A DNA stretch of 64,000 nucleotides from Paenibacillus periandrae (lineage in GTDB: Bacteria > Bacillota > Bacilli > Paenibacillales > NBRC-103111), in contig NZ_JAJNMU010000011.1 of assembly GCF_022458865.1 (NCBI RefSeq), positions 1 through 64,000 on the forward strand, written 5' to 3'. The notes under the pieces are model-generated. The model had not been told where the DNA came from and did not search any database. It worked only from the letters and a program-made list of their open reading frames with translations. Of the stretch, positions 32,897 to 40,031 are shown one piece after another. Within the stretch, counting starts at the first letter, position 1. Every line of letters starts with the position of its first letter. The position numbers were made by a program, and so were the translations under genes.

Positions 32897-33355
32897 GTGC
32901 CAATCATTACCTTTGGCGTAAAAGAAGAAGGCAAAGAATACATATGGAGACCTGCGGCATATTGTTTGATGTTTAACAAAGAGAATAATAAAATCGCTGT
33001 TATTCAAACAGCTGATGGCAAGTATTTTCTTCCAGGTGGCGGAATAGAAAACAATGAAACTCATGAGGAATGTTTAATAAGGGAAGCACAAGAAGAGATG
33101 GGGATACAGGTTCAAGTAGGTCATTATATTGGGTGTGCTCGAAGATATTTTTACTCCACGAACGAATTCAAATATTATCTTAGTGAAGGTCATTTTTATC
33201 AATGTGATATAGGTGAGCAAACAGGTAATCCAACTGAAGAAGACCATTATTTGCGATGGATTGAACCAGCTAAAGCAATTAAGAGCTTATTCCATGAACA
33301 TCAAAGTTGGGCAGTAGAGAAAGCATTACGTAATAGAACTAACGGGACACTATAG
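32897..33355 (+). CDS. NUDIX hydrolase
   Basis: 152 residues, GTG start with AAGGAGGAAAAATTC upstream. Complete Nudix box GGIENNETHEECLIREAQEE plus MGI at about 51-73, matching GX5EX7REUXEEXGU, so it should bind Mg and hydrolyse a nucleoside diphosphate linked to X. Sequence around it (ADGKYFLPGGGIE, HEHQSWAVEKAL) is of the MutT/ADP-ribose pyrophosphatase-like kind, with substrate not readable. First cargo gene of the nested transposon, 68 bp inside the left repeat array. Confidence 0.88.
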   Translation: MPIITFGVKEEGKEYIWRPAAYCLMFNKENNKIAVIQTADGKYFLPGGGIENNETHEECLIREAQEEMGIQVQVGHYIGCARRYFYSTNEFKYYLSEGHFYQCDIGEQTGNPTEEDHYLRWIEPAKAIKSLFHEHQSWAVEKALRNRTNGTL

Positions 33356-33503
33356 TTGAGGGGCTTGCTTCGCTGCAGCTCCTCTTTTGTTTATTAAAGT
33401 AACGGGCAGATTAACGTGAAGACACAGATGGAAATAAAGGGAAAACTAGGGCTGTTTTCGAATAATAATTATAACTTAACTAAATTGAATGAAGGTGCCT
33501 CCA

Positions 33504-34001
33504 ATGAATTCCTTAATTGAAGAATCAGTTATAAAACTCGCAGAGAAGTTTCAGTTGCCAGAGCGTATTGTGAACATTGAAGATCTACCTTGGGTTCCGT
33601 TCACTGATAATCACTCTTGCTATTTCAAACCTTTACGTTTTGATCTAAACACAGGAACGTGGATTTACTTATTTAAAATTAAGAGTAATCAGATATTGGG
33701 AAGACACAGACACACTGGTGGATCAGTAATTGGCTATAATATTCAGGGTAAGTGGAGATATGAAGGGAGAGAATGGGTTGCTGTACCGGGAACCTTTATA
33801 TTTGAGCCACCAGGTGACATTCATACGCTTATAACTGAAGACGAAGAAGTTGTAACTCTATTTATATTGGGGGGCTCACTTCAGTATTTTGATGAGAACG
33901 ATCAAATAATTGGGCAAGACGACATTTATACCGTCCTGAATAAATATAGAGTTTATTGTGAATTACATGGGATTGAAACTAGAGATGACCTGATTTATTA
34001 G
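33504..34001 (+). CDS. Cupin, dihydroxyacetophenone-dioxygenase-like
   Basis: 165 residues from ATG 33504, chosen for AAGGTG seven bases upstream (ATG 33489 is the alternative). Cupin motif 1 LGRHRHTGGSVIGYNIQGKW (about 71-90) with the HxH pair, and motif 2 PGTFIFEPPGDIHTLITEDE (about 100-119) with PG and the distal His. This follows the 2,4'-dihydroxyacetophenone dioxygenase-like cupins, whose metal ligands are His residues. The true substrate may differ. Middle cargo gene of the transposon. Confidence 0.78.
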   Translation: MNSLIEESVIKLAEKFQLPERIVNIEDLPWVPFTDNHSCYFKPLRFDLNTGTWIYLFKIKSNQILGRHRHTGGSVIGYNIQGKWRYEGREWVAVPGTFIFEPPGDIHTLITEDEEVVTLFILGGSLQYFDENDQIIGQDDIYTVLNKYRVYCELHGIETRDDLIY

Positions 34002-34070
34002 GGTCTAGGTACATATAATCCATTGAGCTATCGGGTACTATTGCCCAACGAACTTATAGGAGTGATTTGT

Positions 34071-34265
34071 TTGAAAAAGCCAATTGGGATCCATATTGAG
34101 GGAACAGTTTATGCTACTGAGGGGGATCTAGGGCATAACGAATTCCTAAATGCTTTTATTGAATTTGTTGAGAGTAGAGGATGGCAATTTGGAGGCGGGA
34201 GCGTTCAAATTGATGAATGCGGAGAACGAATTCAGGACATCGATTATGCTATCGGAGAACGATAG
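34071..34265 (+). CDS. Small hypothetical protein, 64 aa
   Basis: TTG start at 34071 with ATAGGAGTGATTTGT upstream; the frame opens at 34023. It reads MKKPIGIHIEGTVYATEGDL, then GHNEFLNAFIEFVESRGWQF and an acidic tail ending DYAIGER. It looks like a compact alpha/beta protein of ferredoxin-like size. No known family. It is the last cargo gene; its terminator hairpin at 34271 carries a transposon end repeat. Confidence 0.6.
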   Translation: MKKPIGIHIEGTVYATEGDLGHNEFLNAFIEFVESRGWQFGGGSVQIDECGERIQDIDYAIGER

Positions 34266-34270
34266 TTCAA

Positions 34271-34325
34271 TGAAACAGCGACAGTCTAGGACTTTATTTT
34301 CTCGTCCTTGGCTGTCGCTGTTTCA
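34271..34325 (+). terminator. Terminator hairpin containing a transposon repeat
   Basis: A perfect 14-bp stem TGAAACAGCGACAG (34271-34284) / CTGTCGCTGTTTCA (34312-34325). The loop holds AGTCTAGGACTTTATTTTC, a copy of the end motif, mirroring the hairpin at 1593-1656. Confidence 0.8.
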
Positions 34326-34337
34326 ATTTCTATGGTG

Positions 34338-34433
34338 AGTCTAACACTTATTTTATAAAGTCTGACGATCCGGCGATTCGAAAATCCGCGAATAGTAAGG
34401 ATATCGAGTCTAATACTTTATTTTCTGCAGACA
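34338..34433 (+). repeat. Transposon right-end repeats
   Basis: Units start at 34338 (AGTCTAACACTTATTTT), 34359 (AGTCTGAC, weak) and 34407 (AGTCTAATACTTTATTTTC), with a further one at 34283 in the hairpin loop. The terminal unit runs to CTGCAGACA at 34433. Confidence 0.78.
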
Positions 34434-34450
34434 ACAAACTTTAACAGAGC

Positions 34451-34489
34451 TTTGACCGAAAAAAGCATTCTTGACCAAATCTTGACCAC
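34451..34489 (+). repeat. Integrase-distal module, copy B, arm sites near attR
   Basis: 39 bp identical to 30525-30563, containing two TTGACC units spaced as at the other arm sites. It is 80 bp from attR, the expected place for arm-binding sites. Confidence 0.85.
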
Positions 34490-34568
34490 GAGGCCGATTT
34501 TAGCAATATTTTGATCTCATAAAACTACTCAGAAAAGCAAAAAAGCCTTGATACACAAGGCTTCTAGC

Positions 34569-34617
34569 GTATGACCTGTAGTGGGCTCGAACCACTGACC
34601 CCTACCCTGTCAAGATA
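34569..34617 (-). repeat. attR: 49-bp repeat within tRNA-Val
   Basis: Identical to 18522-18570. It covers the 3' 46 nucleotides of tRNA-Val and three bases beyond; the intact tRNA continues to the right. Confidence 0.92.
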
Positions 34618-34644
34618 GTGCTCTCCCAGCTGAGCTAACAAGTC
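34572..34644 (-). tRNA. tRNA-Val (GAC)
   Basis: A 73-nt cloverleaf on the minus strand: acceptor GACTTGT/ACAGGTC, D stem GCTC/GAGC, anticodon stem CTATC/GGTAG with loop TTGACAG (anticodon GAC), T stem AGTGG/CCACT with TTCGAGC loop, discriminator A. No encoded CCA. It is restored by the integration of the island, whose end lies at its 3' side. Confidence 0.93.
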
Positions 34645-34805
34645 ATGTTTTAGCGACAATTAGTAATATACCAAGGATATAAAGAAATGTCAACTTCTTT
34701 TTCGAAAAAAATTTAGAATGTCTCTTGTACAGCGATTTACGTCCTTAGTTCCCCGCACTGAATCCTGCGTTAAACAAGATAACCTACAACTGCAAGTTGC
34801 AATTA

Positions 34806-34814
34806 TGCTATAAT
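34806..34814 (+). promoter_or_regulatory. Extended -10 promoter element
   Basis: TGCTATAAT, a consensus extended -10, 39 bp before the start of the methyltransferase-like gene. No strong -35 is visible. Confidence 0.6.
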
Positions 34815-34852
34815 ATTTCCATAAGACGACGAGCAGATAGAGGGGATAATTT

Positions 34853-35788
34853 ATGAAGGATTTTCATCGGCCTTTTCAGCCAATTCAGGGTATATTGACG
34901 AATAATGGAGATAGCGCCGTTGATTGGGGTGGACGTGAATGGGGGACACATCGGCATCATGTCCGCGATTTGCTGGAGCATGCCGTAAATGCGATTTCCA
35001 ATAAAGATAGAGCTGCTGTTCTGGGTGCTGGTAATCATGGTGATCTCGATCTGCCGGAATTGGCGAATCGATTTGCACAGGTGACGGTGCTGGACACAGA
35101 AGCTAACTCCATAGAAGAAGTGCTGGAGCTAAGCGCGGGTACTTACTCTGGTAAAATTAAATCGCTAACCAATGTGGATTATACATGTCTGGATCAAATT
35201 CATTTCTACGAGACTTGGGAGGAAATGCTGATTAATCATGCTCCTGCCACGGAAATTTCGACTTATGTGAAGAATTGTTCTTTTGAAGCAAGAAGATACG
35301 AGGCTCTTCCGCATTTGAAAAAAAGCTTTTCATTGGTTGTTTCCTCATCCGTTCACACCCAATTATTTTATATTCATGCTTTGACGCAGCTATCCGGATA
35401 TGCCGATCAATATAGCAGCCAAGAGGTCGGACAGATCATTGAGGCCTTGATGTATCTACGCAATAGCCTTGTGGCCGATTATAACCGGCTGCTTGTATCT
35501 CTATTGAAGCCAGATGGCAGACTGGTGGTATGGTCTGATATGATTCGTTTGGATGAATCCAATGCTGGACTTCTCGATAGCCTGTATGCTTTACAAAGCG
35601 ACGAGGAGCGTACACAGTTTTTATTCCGTTCGTTCGGTCAATCCGGTATGGAAGCTGCTGTTGTGGGACTTAAGGGGTTGTATGAGCAGGTGAAGCCAGA
35701 GGGTCAACTGTTCAAATCATGGGTATGGTTAACCGGTGTGGAGAAGCAGTATGTGGCAGCCGGGTTATCTGGAGTGCCAAGGACATAA
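34853..35788 (+). CDS. Methyltransferase-like protein of unknown function
   Basis: 311 residues, ATG preceded by AGAGGGGATAATTT. Residues 53-75 (AAVLGAGNHGDLDLPELANR, then FAQVTVLDTE) form a Rossmann motif I and an acidic residue at the second strand end, as in class I SAM-dependent methyltransferases; SFSLVVSSSVHTQL (about 160-175) resembles motif IV. The C-terminal PDGRLVVWSDM fits the later strands. No substrate-recognition signature was seen. It is monocistronic, with a terminator after it, and marks the start of chromosome-like DNA right of the tRNA. Confidence 0.65.
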   Translation: MKDFHRPFQPIQGILTNNGDSAVDWGGREWGTHRHHVRDLLEHAVNAISNKDRAAVLGAGNHGDLDLPELANRFAQVTVLDTEANSIEEVLELSAGTYSGKIKSLTNVDYTCLDQIHFYETWEEMLINHAPATEISTYVKNCSFEARRYEALPHLKKSFSLVVSSSVHTQLFYIHALTQLSGYADQYSSQEVGQIIEALMYLRNSLVADYNRLLVSLLKPDGRLVVWSDMIRLDESNAGLLDSLYALQSDEERTQFLFRSFGQSGMEAAVVGLKGLYEQVKPEGQLFKSWVWLTGVEKQYVAAGLSGVPRT

Positions 35789-35799
35789 ACAGAAGAAAA

Positions 35800-35820
35800 G
35801 CCGCTCATTAGCTGAGCGGC
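35800..35820. terminator. Bidirectional terminator overlapping a stop codon
   Basis: GCCGCTCA (35800-35807) pairs with TGAGCGGC (35813-35820). It overlaps the last codons of the minus-strand gene at 35808. Confidence 0.8.
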
Positions 35821-36035
35821 AGTAGAATACTTTCCTCTTCGATAGAGGTGTATAAGAAAGCATTGTTTCCTACGATTTCAATCAAATCAATACGATTTAA
35901 CAATGCTAGTGATGGTTCCTCTGGTTGTGTGCAGCGGTGTTCAAGTGCTTGAATTAATGAGGGTATCGCCTTCTGATCACTGGAGATGAAACGAACGGGA
36001 ATCTTGTGGTCATGAAACAAAATTTCAGTTTTCAT
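35808..36035 (-). CDS. Small hypothetical protein, 75 aa
   Basis: ATG with GGGAGAACCG upstream. Starts KTEILFHDHKIPVRFISSDQ and ends with an acidic EEESILLPLS, so it is a small soluble alpha/beta protein. No known motif. It converges on the methyltransferase-like gene and shares the terminator with it; divergent to the kinase gene on its other side. Confidence 0.6.
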   Translation of the reverse strand: MKTEILFHDHKIPVRFISSDQKAIPSLIQALEHRCTQPEEPSLALLNRIDLIEIVGNNAFLYTSIEEESILLPLS

Positions 36036-36135
36036 AAACGGTTCTCCCTTCCCTTACAATCTGTCCTAATTATACCTCATTTATATGAAAATAGGCTGAA
36101 AAATTTTAAATTTTTTGTCAATATTAGGAGTCTTT

Positions 36136-37167
36136 ATGATAAATTCACAAGTTAGCAACATGGATGCGATCGTTCAGCAATATTTTAACAATGGGGTGTG
36201 GACGGTCGAGACAGGGGAGAGCGGAGTGAACAATACAACCCGCTTTATCCTGTATAGGAATCGCAAATATGTGCTGCGCATTTATGAGAACCACGCGGAT
36301 CTGGACAAGGTTCGTTATGAGCACGCAGTACTGCAAGCGCTTCAACAGAGCAAGCTTTCCTTTCGGGTACCCTCGCCAGTCGTGGCTTCATCTGGGGATA
36401 CTTATGTGCACACACAATCTAATCAGCTTGCGGTGATGTTCGAATATATTGATGGTTCAAGGGCTGATTTAGCCGATGTCGTGCACGTTCAGTCGATAGG
36501 CTGCGCACTGGGAGACCTGGTTGGTGAAATGGCGCGATTGGTTATACCTCTGGAAGCCGCGTATGAACGGTATTATGAGCTGTATGAAATCCATCCTTTG
36601 GTCAATCGGGAAAGGCTAAGTGATTGGCTGAGAGACATGGAATCGGGTGAAGCTTCAGTGGAAGCTAAACTGCTGAGCACAGAAATACAACGGATTGAGC
36701 AGGCGATTCCTGAGTGGAGTCGTTTGCCAGTACAATTAGTGCACTCGGATCTTGTTGCTGGCAATGTACTTGCCGATGACGATGGGGTAACGGGCATATT
36801 GGATTTTGAGTTTGTAACAATGGATTTGCGGGTAATGGATGCGGCTGTTTTTCTCAATGAGATCATTCGATACCAAAGAGATCGCTGGGAGCTTATTGAA
36901 GCCTTTATTCAAGGGTATGGACAATCTGGAAGCTTCAGTGCGGATGAGATCGCTGCATTGCCGCAGCTTATTTTGCTCAGAAGCGTCGTTTTGTGCATCC
37001 ATTTTCTTGGAAGGCATTGGGCCGGGATAGATCCCCCTGATGAACCCCAATCCTACTTGATCGGATTTGCCAAGGTTCAGGAATGGATTGATTTGCATCA
37101 GCATCGCCTCATGGAATGCTTCAGCTTATATGGGAAGGGGGAGTATGCAGATGAAGAAATTATTTAG
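36136..37167 (+). CDS. APH-family phosphotransferase (homoserine kinase II/CotS-like fold)
   Basis: 343 residues from ATG 36136 (AGGAGTCTTT upstream; frame opens at 36115). N lobe with YVLRIYENHADLDKVRYEHA (Lys/Arg position of ATP binding about 45-65) and a hinge VMFEYIDGS. C lobe with the Brenner motif LVHSDLVAGNVL (catalytic Asp about 207, Asn 212) and GILDFEFVTMDLRVMD (the metal-binding Asp near 224). Such kinases phosphorylate small metabolites or antibiotics; the closest general type is the ThrB2/homoserine kinase group. It overlaps the start of the next gene by 17 bp, so the two are co-transcribed. Confidence 0.8.
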   Translation: MINSQVSNMDAIVQQYFNNGVWTVETGESGVNNTTRFILYRNRKYVLRIYENHADLDKVRYEHAVLQALQQSKLSFRVPSPVVASSGDTYVHTQSNQLAVMFEYIDGSRADLADVVHVQSIGCALGDLVGEMARLVIPLEAAYERYYELYEIHPLVNRERLSDWLRDMESGEASVEAKLLSTEIQRIEQAIPEWSRLPVQLVHSDLVAGNVLADDDGVTGILDFEFVTMDLRVMDAAVFLNEIIRYQRDRWELIEAFIQGYGQSGSFSADEIAALPQLILLRSVVLCIHFLGRHWAGIDPPDEPQSYLIGFAKVQEWIDLHQHRLMECFSLYGKGEYADEEII

Positions 37168-37471
37168 TCAAATGAGCGCCTTGGAACTTGAAGAGGAGCT
37201 TCAAGAAATTGTAGATGCGATATCCCGAGCGGAGTTTCCCAGTCAGAAGGAACTGTTGGAACGTAAATATTACACAGCCAAAGCTTATACACTGGAGCCA
37301 GCTGATTATTCTCCCGGGTTGTATGACATTGAAGGAGAACCGGATGATCGTTTCCGGCTGCAGTATGTCAATGGGATCATGGGCTGGGGGACGCTTGTGG
37401 GCAATGATGAAGAGGCAAGCTTCCCCATATCGATGCTAACATTTGTAAAGAATGAGCAGGTAGGCGATTAA
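37151..37471 (+). CDS. YfhH/DUF1811-family protein
   Basis: 106 residues from ATG 37151 (GGGGGAG about eight bases upstream; ATG 37145 is too close to it). The family pattern is clear: MSALELEEELQEIVDAI, KYYTAKAYTLEPADYSPGLY and FRLQYVNGIMGWG. YfhH is a small Bacillales protein of unknown function, with helical start and an SH3-like barrel. It overlaps the end of the kinase gene and is followed 22 bp later by the TIM-barrel gene. Confidence 0.78.
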   Translation: MKKLFSQMSALELEEELQEIVDAISRAEFPSQKELLERKYYTAKAYTLEPADYSPGLYDIEGEPDDRFRLQYVNGIMGWGTLVGNDEEASFPISMLTFVKNEQVGD

Positions 37472-37493
37472 AATATACGAAAGAGGTGTAAAT

Positions 37494-38405
37494 ATGAGTA
37501 AAGCTACACGATTCGCCAGTGATCAGAGTATAAACCCGCCGCGCTTGGATATTCAACAGTCCTGGTGGGCCATGATCGGATTAGGTAACGGTGAACGGGA
37601 ATGGACGCTGGAAGAGAAATTCGAGAAGATTGCAGAAGCCGGTTTTACAGGTATTATGGGTCGTCTGCCAGAGGGAACGGATGCGGATTTATGGCGCCGA
37701 TTGCTGGATGATTATCGTTTTAGCTTCGGTATTCATTCGTTTCCAGGCAGACCTGAGGATATTACGGAATTATTGAAAGCCGCCAAGCAATTCGGAGTAC
37801 AGTATGTGAATTCCCAGGTGATGGATTCCTTCGTAATCGGGGAGCCTGCGATCGAATTGCTGAATGGGTTAGTGCAAGCTGGGCGTGCTGCGCAGGTGCC
37901 TTATTTTGTTGAAACCCATCGCGGTCGTGTGACGCAGGATCTACATCGCACCGTGGAGTATGTGAAGGCAATTCCTGATTTACGATTAACCATTGATCTG
38001 TCCCATTACATAGTGGCAGGTGAAGTTACCGGCAACGATGAGTCCGTTTTAAGCAAGGTGTCAGAGCTGTTTGAGAGCCTGCTGGAGCGCACCTCCAGTA
38101 TACACGCGCGCGTGTCCAATGGTGAGCAGGTACAGGTCGATATAGGTCCGGATGGAGAACATCCGATGGTAGGACATTATATCAACTGGTGGCAGCGAGG
38201 GATCGGATATTGGTTAAAGGACGCACAGCCTGGCGACCTGCTGCCATTCGTTCCAGAGCTCGGACCTCCGGATTATGCGATCACGAATCGAACCTATCTA
38301 TCCGGCGGCCGTACAGAGATCTCGGATCGATGGGAGCAGGCACTTGTATTAAAAAGATTAGGTGAAGAGGCTTGGAAGCTCGCCGTGCAAGCTAGCGGAA
38401 AGTAA
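37494..38405 (+). CDS. Sugar phosphate isomerase/epimerase-like TIM-barrel protein
   Basis: 303 residues, AAAGAGGTGTAAAT before the ATG. Barrel strands of the AP-endonuclease 2/xylose isomerase-like fold: EKIAEAGFTGIMGRL, FSFGIHSFPGRPEDI, VPYFVETHRGRVTQDLHRTV, LRLTIDLSHYIVAGEV, SIHARVSNG. Metal-ligand-like residues (Glu in VETHRG, Asp/His in DLSHY, His in SIHAR) are all present, so activity is likely. The substrate is open. It is co-oriented with the kinase-YfhH pair with a 22 bp gap, probably in the same transcript. Confidence 0.78.
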   Translation: MSKATRFASDQSINPPRLDIQQSWWAMIGLGNGEREWTLEEKFEKIAEAGFTGIMGRLPEGTDADLWRRLLDDYRFSFGIHSFPGRPEDITELLKAAKQFGVQYVNSQVMDSFVIGEPAIELLNGLVQAGRAAQVPYFVETHRGRVTQDLHRTVEYVKAIPDLRLTIDLSHYIVAGEVTGNDESVLSKVSELFESLLERTSSIHARVSNGEQVQVDIGPDGEHPMVGHYINWWQRGIGYWLKDAQPGDLLPFVPELGPPDYAITNRTYLSGGRTEISDRWEQALVLKRLGEEAWKLAVQASGK

Positions 38406-38498
38406 CAGCTATCCGAGATATCATAAATCTAACAGCTGCTAGTTATATGTGATTAATATGCGGTGATCTCGTTATCAATCATGGGGTGGGGACAACGG

Positions 38499-39977
38499 AT
38501 GAGACTAAGCCTAACCGTTTGTGGTATTTTACTAGCGATCTTTGTCATCTTTTCGGATCAGGCTGTTGCACAAAGGCTGGAAGCTGCAGCTTACAAGAGT
38601 CCTGAGGGAATCCAATTTGTAAGCTACAGTACCTTATGGAATGAGCAGAAATTGAAGGAGCTCTATGAGAGTTTACTCAAATGCGAGCATGGTGAAGAAT
38701 TGGCGGCTCTGAAGCAAGTCATTTTGGATCCGGGTCCAAGTGAGGGGAAGAGCGGCTCAAGAGTTGGCAGCTACAATGCAGATACCCAAGTGATTAGGTT
38801 GTTTGAAGTCGATGCTATTCCGGTCGTACGTACCCTGACCCATGAATATGGTCATCATTTTACCTATTATTGGCTGCAAAAAAAGGAAAATGCTTCTCCA
38901 GGTCAGCTCACAGAGTCCTCAACCTGGGCTAAGGCTAGGCAGCTTGGTGGTTTTCCTGTTCGATGGTCAGGCAGTACCCTTCCTTACGTACATAAATGGG
39001 ACCCTGGTGAGATTATGGCTGAGGATTATGTATTGCTGTTTGGCGTAGGAGGGAATCCCTTATCCTCAAAGTCGGCGAATATTGTGAATATGCTGCGTCA
39101 CGAAAATGAGTATATTCCTACTGCTCAGTCACTGCCTGCACTCAGACAATACTGGGAGCAAACGGCTGGGTTGTCGAAGAAGGAGCCGATCCGACTTCCC
39201 GAGATCAAGCAATGGCAAGCCGTGGAAGACAAGGAGGACGCTACAAACCGTCTGGTGTTTACCTCTGCCGCCACTCAAAACTACCAGATTATCCAATACG
39301 GCATTCACGTAGTTAGCTTTAAAGAAGGACAGCCGATCAACTGGACAACGTCTATCAATACGATGGGCAAAGAGCCTGTAGAGGTTAATCTGGATATGAA
39401 TGCACTAAAGGATACCGATTCCACGGCTTCCTTTAACGGATTTATTCAAATTTGGGCGCTTGATCCACAAAGCAACCAGCTGGTTTACACACCATTTTAT
39501 ATGAATTGGTTTACCTATGAGCCTGCTTCAAAAAAGCTGCTGGCGATACCGCCTTCTTTTTCCAGCAGAGGACTAACTGCGATGTTAAAAAGAGATGGAA
39601 TGGACAAATGGCCCCTCGTGAATATGGTTATGAATGGGATACCCTTGGCACCAGTCAAGCGTTACGAGGATAAGGAAGGTAATATGTATGTGCCCCTGCG
39701 CTTATTCAGTGAAGAGACCGTTCTGGGACCGAAGGAGCAGCGAACTGCGGATAACGATGGAGGCAGACGAATTAAAGCGCATTACAAGCAGAGGGATGTT
39801 CAATTGAGGTTGGATGAACAGCAGGCGGCTGTCAATGGAGTCACGATCAAGTTGAACCAGCGAGTCAGGCGCATGGGGGCTGAGTTTGTTGTAGCGATCG
39901 ATGATCTGAAAGCATTGTTTGATGTAACCGCACACTGGGATGAATCAGGCAGCAGTCTGCTTATGGAGTCGACTTAG
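38499..39977 (+). CDS. Exported HExxH protein with C-terminal stalk domain
   Basis: 492 residues from ATG 38499 (GGGGTGGGGACAACGG upstream; a GTG at 38463 lacks a site). Signal peptide MRLSLTVCGILLAIFVIFSD ending near AVA-QR. A zinc-metalloprotease motif RTLTHEYGHHFTYYW (His about 115 and 119), with the downstream DPGEIMAEDYVLLFG Glu as third-ligand candidate. C-terminal copper-amine-oxidase-like stalk domain at about 365-492 (YVPLRLFSEETVLG, then VDVTAHWDESGSSLLMEST-type ending). The combination is a wall-associated putative protease or peptidase-like protein of Paenibacillus. The family of the catalytic part is not recognised further. Confidence 0.78.
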   Translation: MRLSLTVCGILLAIFVIFSDQAVAQRLEAAAYKSPEGIQFVSYSTLWNEQKLKELYESLLKCEHGEELAALKQVILDPGPSEGKSGSRVGSYNADTQVIRLFEVDAIPVVRTLTHEYGHHFTYYWLQKKENASPGQLTESSTWAKARQLGGFPVRWSGSTLPYVHKWDPGEIMAEDYVLLFGVGGNPLSSKSANIVNMLRHENEYIPTAQSLPALRQYWEQTAGLSKKEPIRLPEIKQWQAVEDKEDATNRLVFTSAATQNYQIIQYGIHVVSFKEGQPINWTTSINTMGKEPVEVNLDMNALKDTDSTASFNGFIQIWALDPQSNQLVYTPFYMNWFTYEPASKKLLAIPPSFSSRGLTAMLKRDGMDKWPLVNMVMNGIPLAPVKRYEDKEGNMYVPLRLFSEETVLGPKEQRTADNDGGRRIKAHYKQRDVQLRLDEQQAAVNGVTIKLNQRVRRMGAEFVVAIDDLKALFDVTAHWDESGSSLLMEST

Positions 39978-39984
39978 GTATATA

Positions 39985-40028
39985 AAAAAAGATCTTAGAG
40001 GGCTGACTTAGCCTTATAGGATCTTTTT
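39985..40028. terminator. Bidirectional terminator
   Basis: AAAAAGATC near 39986 pairs with GATCTTTTTT at 40020-40028, with an inner GGCT/AGCC pairing. It serves the stalk protein gene and the convergent kinase gene. Confidence 0.85.
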
Positions 40029-40031
40029 TAT

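Larger units (their letters stand above)
32741..34433. mobile_element. 1,693-bp transposon with Tn7/Tn5053-like ends, no transposase
   Basis: The left end TGTCATTAGAAAATAAAGT (32741) and the right end, read inward, TGTCTGCAGAAAATAAAGT (from 34433) match in 15 of 19 bases and continue to match in TAGACT. Both ends begin TGT. The flanks are identical 5-mers ACAAA (32736-32740 and 34434-34438), a target-site duplication. Left end: four tandem ~20-bp units. Right end: four spaced units in the opposite orientation. This is the layout of TnsB/TniA-type elements. Cargo: NUDIX, cupin and a small hypothetical gene, all plus strand. There is no transposase, so movement must be in trans. Confidence 0.85.
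18522..34617. mobile_element. tRNA-Val genomic island with replication module
   Basis: Bounded by perfect 49-bp direct repeats, with a Tn916/ICE-type integrase and an excisionase-like gene inside. Contents in order: radC, XRE regulator, a decayed lipoprotein gene, a small membrane protein, a stalk/propeller surface protein, M48 protease and lipoprotein, II/X-like Rep, DUF927-like ATPase, excisionase-like protein, integrase, P-loop ATPase, then a nested transposon. No conjugation, terminase, capsid or portal genes are visible. It could be a phage-satellite-like or ICE-derived island. A duplicated integrase-distal module (30475-30563 and 30610-34489) suggests two elements merged. Confidence 0.88.
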
